The position numbers and the translations under genes were made by a program. From Ophiosphaerella korrae (Eukaryota; Ascomycota; Dothideomycetes; Pleosporales; Phaeosphaeriaceae), in the NCBI GenBank assembly GCA_028456385.1, contig JALNQF010000234.1:1-64000 (forward strand): a DNA stretch of 64,000 bases, given 5' to 3'. Below, in pieces: positions 57,904 to 64,000 of this stretch (position 1 is its first letter; every line of letters starts with the position of its first letter). The notes beneath the pieces are model-generated. The model was not told the DNA's origin, made no database searches, and saw only the letters and a program-made list of their open reading frames with translations.

Positions 57904-59478
57904 GTTGACCAGCGGTGCTGATGCATAAGCTGCAGAGCCAGCTGTGCCGCATTCTGAGGTTACACCACCAGTACTGTATGCCTTCTTGTTGAGTAATGAC
58001 GTGAATATTAAAACAATGGGCCTATCCCTCGCAGCTGGCGAAGCTGAGACAATGAGTAATCAGATTGATATTGAAAAAATAAGCTAGAATAGGGGAAAAT
58101 TAATCTTCAATGAACAAGAGAAACGATCACGAAAACGAAACTAAAGTAACGTCAATGCGAGGTTGTGGCCCTTGCAGCAGACACTTAGCCCAACGCAGAA
58201 CCACGGCAAATTAGATATAGCTAGATTAGGACTTTCCCACGCCTCTCCTTATCCTATTGTCTACTAGATGGCAAGCGAGCGGCGCCCCTCACCACCTTTG
58301 CGCGCATATATTATCTCAACGTACAATGGCTCAACGCCGCATTACTCAATTAGCTTCAAATGGAGCAGATATCCAGCTTGCCTACAAAGTTGGTAGGGGG
58401 CGCCGCTCGCTTGCCATCTACGTGAAGACTTGAGCGAAAATCGGCTCCGTTTAAAATTCTGTATAAAATGCATAGGCGGCGAGAGTCAAACTCAGACCGG
58501 AGATCAACCTGGAAACAGGCCCATGTGTTGCGAGATGCGAGCTCAGGAATGAGTGGGAGATGATCATTGATTGACGAGCTATCTGAGCTGGGCTACTTAC
58601 TTATATACAATGGAGCAGCTCGAACGGCTCGTGCGGCTCGCTTAACTACTGCTGCGAGCTTACCTGAATTGTATGGAGCAGAGCTCTAACTTGCGCATCC
58701 CTACAAAGCGGCAGCGCCGCGGCGGGTTCCACCCTAACAAGCACCGCACAAGGATTGGCGCGTGATTGCGCTCCTGTAGAACAAATATACCCGGGCGAGC
58801 CCTGTATCTAAGCTATCTTGCAATAGTATACAGCGTACGCCGCGCTTCCCCAGCGAATGGATCCATCGGGCCACCTTCATAAGTGCACCTTCACGATGGC
58901 GGTAACCGTCAACGCCGCCGCGCAGCCTCTCCCTGCGCTTGTAGTCGTGCTGAGATGGCTTGTATTGCTTGTTTCGAGTATTATATCGGTGGTTTACATC
59001 GCTCTCATTCATCTGGGTAAGCGCTGCGCACGCTGCTAGCTGGGGGGAGTCGGCAGCGTGCTGGCATTGAGTGTTTCCTGCCCGAAGTTGAGCGTCTGCA
59101 GTGCGCTTTTCCTCTATTGTTTCGCGCGAATACGTACGACAAGGACCCTTATAATTATACCTAAAAGCACCATAAAATTGGAGGCAGCAGTCTTTCTCCA
59201 AACGATACTGGAAGTGTTCCAGCTGAACCTGTCAACGCTCAATTTTCGACGTCGGATATTAACACAGCTGGCAAATGAAGAGGAGTATGATGTCGCGGTT
59301 ACGACATCGTTACAGGAACGGAATGTTATGGGGCAAGGTGGAAGAATTGGCCAAAGGACACTTGGGAGCACATTTGTGAGCTCGAAAATGGAAGTATCTG
59401 ATCGGAGACTTTCCCGGTCACTTGAAGGCCGGCGAAGAAATACGAAACTACGAAAATGGACATAGGATGCAATTATAT
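57904..59478. other. repeat-containing intergenic stretch
   Basis: This 1.6 kb contains a MITE (58267-58418), a diverged related segment near 58600-58740, and no supportable gene. A 155-codon minus frame at 58734-59201 and plus frames at 58857-59465 lack domains and are not accepted. Confidence 0.5.
58267..58418. mobile_element. MITE, 152 bp, TA-flanked
   Basis: Terminal inverted repeats start GATGGCAAGCGAGCGGCG. They match perfectly for about 22 bp, and imperfectly with one gap to about 37 bp. TA flanks both ends (58265-58266 and 58419-58420). There is no coding capacity. Size, long TIRs and TA target suggest a non-autonomous Tc1/mariner derivative. Its ends do not match the element at 24245. 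Confidence 0.75.
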
Positions 59479-59712
59479 TCATTGATCATCACCATAGCAT
59501 GATCCATCAGCATCGGCCTGCCTCTCACAGAATAGTATCTTGCCGTAGCCAGCCTTGTTCTTGCCGGCGTGTGCTTCAAGGTCCTGGAAGCTGACCTCTT
59601 TGCTATTATCCGTATCCCAATTGTGGGACAGTATTGCATAGGCAGGGATGTTGTTGCTGCCAAACTCGCGGAGAACGAGCTCGCCATTAGTTTCGCGCGT
59701 TAAGAGACGCAT
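59479..59712 (-). pseudogene. truncated HET (heterokaryon incompatibility) domain
   Basis: Starting at MRLLTRETNGELVLREF, the frame matches the beginning of HET domains. It includes IPAYAILSHNWDTDNSKEVSFQDL (consensus YAILSHTWG...EVxFxDL) and ends KILFCERQADADGSCYGDDQ at a stop after 78 residues. The remaining HET motifs are absent downstream, so the gene is cut short. It lies just downstream of, and on the same strand as, the kelch-DUF3433 gene. Confidence 0.7.
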
Positions 59713-59796
59713 GGCGGCAGAGTCGATGTATTCTCCTCGCGCCATGGAACTTCGCACTCACGCTATGGGCCAACGCAAGACATGCAATATGACTCG

Positions 59797-62700
59797 TTAT
59801 ACTATCACCTTAATGTTACTGGCGCCGGCGGGCCCGTCGTGAAACTGCCTTTCAATGCCTCTTCTCTTCTCCCCGCTGCCATCGATGAACTCGCCAAATC
59901 CATATCTTCTCCCCATACCCTCCAATTTCTTAATCTTCGCCTCGACGTCAGCCTCATCCGCAACCACCTTCAGGTCCTCCTTGACCAGCTGCGACCACGC
60001 TGCGCATGGCAGAACAGCTACCATAGTACCTGGTGGCCTAGCAGGGAACGTGTGACTCTTTCGCACATACACCCACCAGACAGAAACATTGACGACCAGC
60101 ACAAAGGCGAGGAGAACGGTGGAAGCTACCACGGCGGTATAGTCGCTGTCGAAGGACGTTGCACCGTAGTAAGAGCGAGAGAGTTGCAGCTCGCCCAGAA
60201 AGATAGTATACAAAACGGTAGCTTGGGTCGCTAGCGATACGAAGCACATGAGATAATCTCCATTACGGTATGCAATGAGGATTTCCCAGAGCGGCATCGC
60301 CCGTGTGTAGTCTGCCCAAAGAACTCGGGGGTGTTGATAGCCTTGTCGAAGCGCATGAAAAGGCGTCAAGCACCGGATATTGTGTTCCAGGACGTCCATT
60401 ACCGACTTTGAGTACAGCCGTCAGTAGTTTCTCAGGACATGCAAATGTTCTAAGCTTACCTGCACAAGTATGCCGATGACTAGGTAAACATTGGCGTTGA
60501 GAGGGAGCGAATAGTTCCAGTCTCCCGCGTCCGCATTCCGCTTCATGAGCACAGCGATAAGAATACCGTAAATGAATAAACCAAATAGAGCTTTCAGAAA
60601 TAATATGAATATTTCGTTCCTGAGCAAGAAGAAGGTCCGGTGGTTAAGCACGTAACGTTCGGCTGGCAGCAAGAGCCGACCGACGCGTTTTCGCAGTGTT
60701 CGAACTCCCTCAAAGAGTCTCTTGAAATGTTTCCTAAGCAGCAAGTATTTAAGTAGTAGATCCAAGTATCCCGGCTTAACGTTCGTTACAGTATATCTCT
60801 CTAAGCACATGTCATTAGGATTCGGCTGTCGATAAGATATATGCCGCAGTTCGTGAGTAATTTCGCACAGCTTTTGGCCATCTGCGTGCTTGTTGAAGCC
60901 GAGATCTTCAATGCTTTTATCTCCCAGCAGACACAAGGTCGTTGCTATTCCGCGGGGATCTGACTTCAGTCCGTAGTCCTGAAACGGCAACAGCAATAAC
61001 AATGCGATGGCGCACAGCCAAGAGACACAGAGAAGGGCAAACAGCGGCTTCCACCAGTACGGATCTACCATGGCAATGCCCCACGAGAATGTATTTGGCC
61101 AAGCCAACTGCCCTCCGGAGTACAGCTCCCAGATAAAGGCGTAACTCTGGATGACGGGCAAAACAATTGAGCCAAGGACTGCTCCAGCACTCGACACTGC
61201 GACGCTCCAATGGCGGTAGCGTAGAGCTTGAATAATGCTAAGTGGCGTCCAAAATGAATGATAGTTCAAGCATATGGAGCGTTCGCCGGTAGTCCCGCTT
61301 CCGCCCCTCAATCTGTAGAATTTGTCAAGTCGCTTCACCTCGTCGTCCAGCACCTTCCACATGCGCCCATACACTACGGCAATGAGCATCGGGAGATACG
61401 TAAATGCCCAGGAGGCGCCGGAACTAAATCGAATGGTAAAATTCTTCTGATTGTAGGTACCATTAGTGCCTGTGTCGAAATAGGTCGACATTAGGCCTTG
61501 CATTGGCCGCTTCAATCCGGGCTCCGGGATGAAAAGTGACTGGAATCTTGGTCCTAGCCACGTGCCGGCGGAATCGGGACATCCAGTCCAATCTGGCTGT
61601 GTATCAGTGACAAGCCCAAAGAGCGGAATTGCACCTCGAACATACGTTGGGGATCCAGATCCGGCGAAGCGCTTCTTCTCTGCAAGCAAATTACTAAGGC
61701 GATCAAACAGGCCGTAGTAACATTAAGGACAAGAAGGTAGGGAGTTTCCAGCACCCATGGCTTCCAGCCGCCTGATTTACAGCAGATTCGTTTTGAAGTG
61801 TTTGCACCACGCATTTCTCGAGGCGCTTTCCAGGTGATATAAAGAAGTAAGACGATCGACAGTACCGCTGGGAGACCTATCAGTAAGAGGGCCAGCCTGG
61901 GACTCCAAGAGTCATAGGAAAAAGTTACTTCTGGCGTTTCAAATTTGTGCTGAGGTGGCGTGAATAATATCTCTAAACTAGGGTCAGAGAAGTTTCCAAA
62001 CATTGGGGTTCTTTGAGGAGACCCTCCGAGACCGCTGCCAAAGTGATCAGCCCAACATAAAATCATGCTCAAGTAGATATGTATTTACTCTGTGCGACCC
62101 CCAATAATCTTTGAGACATTTGAATATACAAAGTAGCCGTGGTCATTAGCATAAGGGCTGAAAGCATTGATCGCAATATTGTAAACAAGAGGGTTGAAAG
62201 AGTACGACATGCAAGGCCTATCCGGGTTTTGATCATGGTAGCACCCTCCAAACATTACGAGATATCGCTTGCCGAGGAGGATGCTGGAGCTGTCAGCGGC
62301 TGGGTTATTGGTCAGGTCTGCCATCGGCGCCTTGATCCAAACACAGCTAAAGACTAAATCAGCGTTTAAAAAGCATCATCAAATTCGCTCACCTAGGAAG
62401 GCTGAGAATCCAAGCGTCATATTGGGCGCCAGTTGTATTCTCGCCACCAAGAAAATAAATGTTGTGCGAACTCTTATCCAACGATGTGCCAACCGCCACC
62501 GCCGCATTGTATCTGCGCCGCGGTACGGCAACTCCTGGCTGAGACGCCAGCCCCACGCTCTCAGCAACTCCTCCTTGTGCGTCAGTGACACTCTGTTGGT
62601 GCCATGTGTCGTTGGCGATGTTGTATATAAAGACAGAGACTAAAGGCGTCTAATGATCCCTCCGTTAGCGTTCTCTCAAGCCATTTCGCACCAGCACTTC

Positions 62701-63510
62701 ATACTATATCAAGCGTCCCATTCTGCTCTGTATATCCGCCTAGTACTGCCAAAGCGCCGTGCATGTTTCCAGTGTCAAGCCATACCATGCTTTGATTGAC
62801 TACCGGGACAAAGTCGGGCACCGGAAAGACCGACATGCTCTCGTTCTGGGTGTCGAAGACATGCATTACGTGCAGATAACCTATGCTTGCTGTGCTAGCT
62901 GCCGCCGTGGCATTGACATCTCCATCCAGTTCGACGCTGCGGTCACTGCCGGCGGTGGCGCCGCCTAGGTAATATCCTCGCTGTAAGCCGGGAACATTGC
63001 ACCCAGCTCCATGGACTGGTCTTTGTTGAGTGAGATTGTTGCCAACATCAATCAAGGTCCAGGCATTGGTTGCGTTACTGGGGGCAAAGCGCCAGACGCT
63101 GTTTGGCGGCGACGGATCCCAGGGGCTTCTTCCGCCAAACAGCCACGCACGATCGATGAGATTTGAAAACATGAATCCATGAGCGACGTTAGGCGGCCCA
63201 TGCGGCGTTGAATACCAATTGACGTTGGGTCCTGCGGGGACATCGAAACCGGGGGCGAGGTCGATGGCTCCCAGTCGCGGCACAACTACATGCTGTGAGC
63301 GCCGGCGACCCAGCGTTGGTCCTTCACAGCATACTTGAAGCGTTGACCAGACCATCCGAATCAAGGTACTGTCCTCCATACAGCCATAGAGTATTATTAA
63401 CCGTCGCAGCAGCTCGAAGTCAGCAAGTGCGCACCGAAGGGGCGTCCAGTAATACCTTGTGTGCCGACCTGTCTGCCGGCGGAGGCAGCGAAGAGATTGT
63501 AATATGGCAT
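59797..63510 (-). CDS. kelch/galactose-oxidase-like + double DUF3433 membrane protein
   Basis: The eight-exon model is complement(59797..60405, 60460..61592, 61646..62034, 62089..62346, 62393..62649, 62705..63285, 63335..63412, 63456..63510), 1119 residues, with all phases closing. Residues 1-410 look like kelch blades: NTLWLYGGQY, GFMFSNLIDRAWLFGGRSPW, YLGGATAGSDRS, ALAVLGGYTEQNG, NIYFLGGENTTGAQYDAWIL, YLVMFGGCYHD. N-glycosylation sequons support an extracellular location. Membrane helices follow (RLALLLIGLPAVLSIVLLLY, YLLVLNVTTACLIALVICL), then two regions resembling the fungal DUF3433 domain (SICLNYHSFWTPLSIIQALR YRHW; VMDVLEHNIRCLTPFHALRQ). No clear signal peptide is seen at MPYYNLFAASAG, so a further 5' exon is possible. 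The function is unknown; a surface sensor or wall-binding role is speculation. Confidence 0.72.
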
Positions 63511-63613
63511 CTGAACGACAGAAGCCCACCATGCAGGACTGGATCAGCGCTGAATCAGCGAAACTTTCACGCTCCTAGTGCCAGGGAGCGGCCGGGGGAC
63601 GCACGATGGCAGC

Positions 63614-63738
63614 GCGTGTACAAGGGGGGGCACAAAAGGCTGGGTATGGCTCGTGCAATTCTTCCATGCAAATCGACAAATTTCGACTGTGCGCCAGGTC
63701 CACATACCCAACCTTTTGTGGCCCCCCTTTGCACACGT
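63614..63738. repeat. imperfect inverted repeat (about 37 bp arms)
   Basis: The left arm contains GGGGGGGCACAAAAGGCTGG and GTATGG. The right arm is its imperfect reverse complement, containing CATACCCAACCTTTTGTGGC and CCCCCC. The loop is about 50 bases. It may be a small foldback element or the ends of a MITE. Confidence 0.6.
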
Positions 63739-63764
63739 GTAACCCCACCACGCTAAAGATATAA

Positions 63765-63910
63765 GGCCCTGTTTGGTGCGCCGAGATTGTGCCTCAATCT
63801 CAGCGTCATCTCGCCAAGGAGGCCAAATCCACGATGAGATTACGTTGCTGTTTGGTGACTTAGTTGGGGATTACAGCATAATCTCGGATAACAAAACGCT
63901 AGCAGCGCCA
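63765..63910. mobile_element. possible foldback/PIF-Harbinger-like MITE
   Basis: Begins TAA followed by GGCCCTGTTTGGTGCG, a terminus style seen in Harbinger-type elements. The segment CGAGATTGTGCC is mirrored by the reverse complement of GGATTACAGCATAATCTCGG about 100 bases later, giving an imperfect foldback. The right boundary is unclear. Confidence 0.35.
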
Positions 63911-64000
63911 CCTAATATAACATCCCTACTAGTGCTAGATAAACCCCTGTATTACTCTTTTAAGCGGTAAGATAGAATCTTAGATTAAAAAATAGGTCCT

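Larger units (their letters stand above)
63511..64000. other. right-edge non-coding sequence with foldback repeats
   Basis: No gene is supported after the kelch-DUF3433 start. Two inverted-repeat structures occupy most of it (63614-63738 and 63765 to about 63910). The stretch from 63910 to the edge is AT-rich. Confidence 0.5.

Noticed and set aside
58734..59201. 155-codon minus-strand ORF
   Set aside because: No recognisable motif, and it lies in repeat-derived sequence.
59058..59482. ORFs on both strands of about 120-135 codons
   Set aside because: Mutually overlapping, without domain content; not extendable to the HET fragment.

Overview
The window reads as nuclear DNA of a filamentous ascomycete. 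Its genes carry short introns of roughly 45-130 bp with GT..AG ends. Their products are typical of Pezizomycotina: AA9 LPMO, Crh-type GH16, a Zn2Cys6 regulator, a HeLo-like protein, a HET fragment and DUF3433 membrane proteins. There is also a transposon carrying RIP-like TGG-to-TAG mutations. Dothideomycetes/Pleosporales is my best guess from the feel of the proteins; it is an inference, not a demonstrated assignment. No rRNA, tRNA, CRISPR array or telomere repeat was recognised.

Layout. 1-0.9 kb: poly-C at the edge, then the 3' part of an AA9 LPMO gene. 1.2-8.9 kb: swd1 (COMPASS) and rpb1 (largest RNA polymerase II subunit), divergent from one shared 0.6 kb promoter. 10-11.2 kb: a Crh-type cell-wall transglycosylase. 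12.6-15.3 kb: two divergent orphan membrane-protein genes, one with a J-domain-like segment. 17.2-18.5 kb: a broken DUF7924-type gene. 19.5-23.9 kb: a 1414-residue glycosyltransferase ending in a Vps13-like segment and several ubiquitin-interacting motifs. 24.2-25.8 kb: a complete-ended Tc1/mariner element with a dead transposase. 26.3-36.4 kb: S1/P1 nuclease, extradiol-type dioxygenase, orphan 7-TM protein, ArsB/CitMHS permease and a HeLo-like protein. 37-42.9 kb: rpb2 and a cyclophilin-RRM gene of the Rct1/Cyp59/PPIL4 type, convergent.

43-64 kb is accessory in character. It holds a Zn2Cys6 regulator, about 4 kb of gene-poor DNA with a decayed F-box-like remnant, and an ATP-grasp ligase divergent from an ABC exporter broken by three lesions. 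After these come a MITE, a truncated HET domain, an eight-exon kelch + DUF3433 fusion gene, and foldback repeats at the right edge.

Two themes link genes. First, the conserved part concentrates Pol II functions: both large subunits, the COMPASS subunit Swd1 (COMPASS associates with the Ser5-phosphorylated CTD), and a cyclophilin whose relatives bind the CTD. Second, the right part shows repeated gene decay, a small ligase/exporter locus that has lost its exporter, and recognition-type genes (HET, HeLo-like). Exon structures were built by hand from splice consensus and reading phase. Every intact multi-exon model closes in frame, but none has been tested against transcripts.
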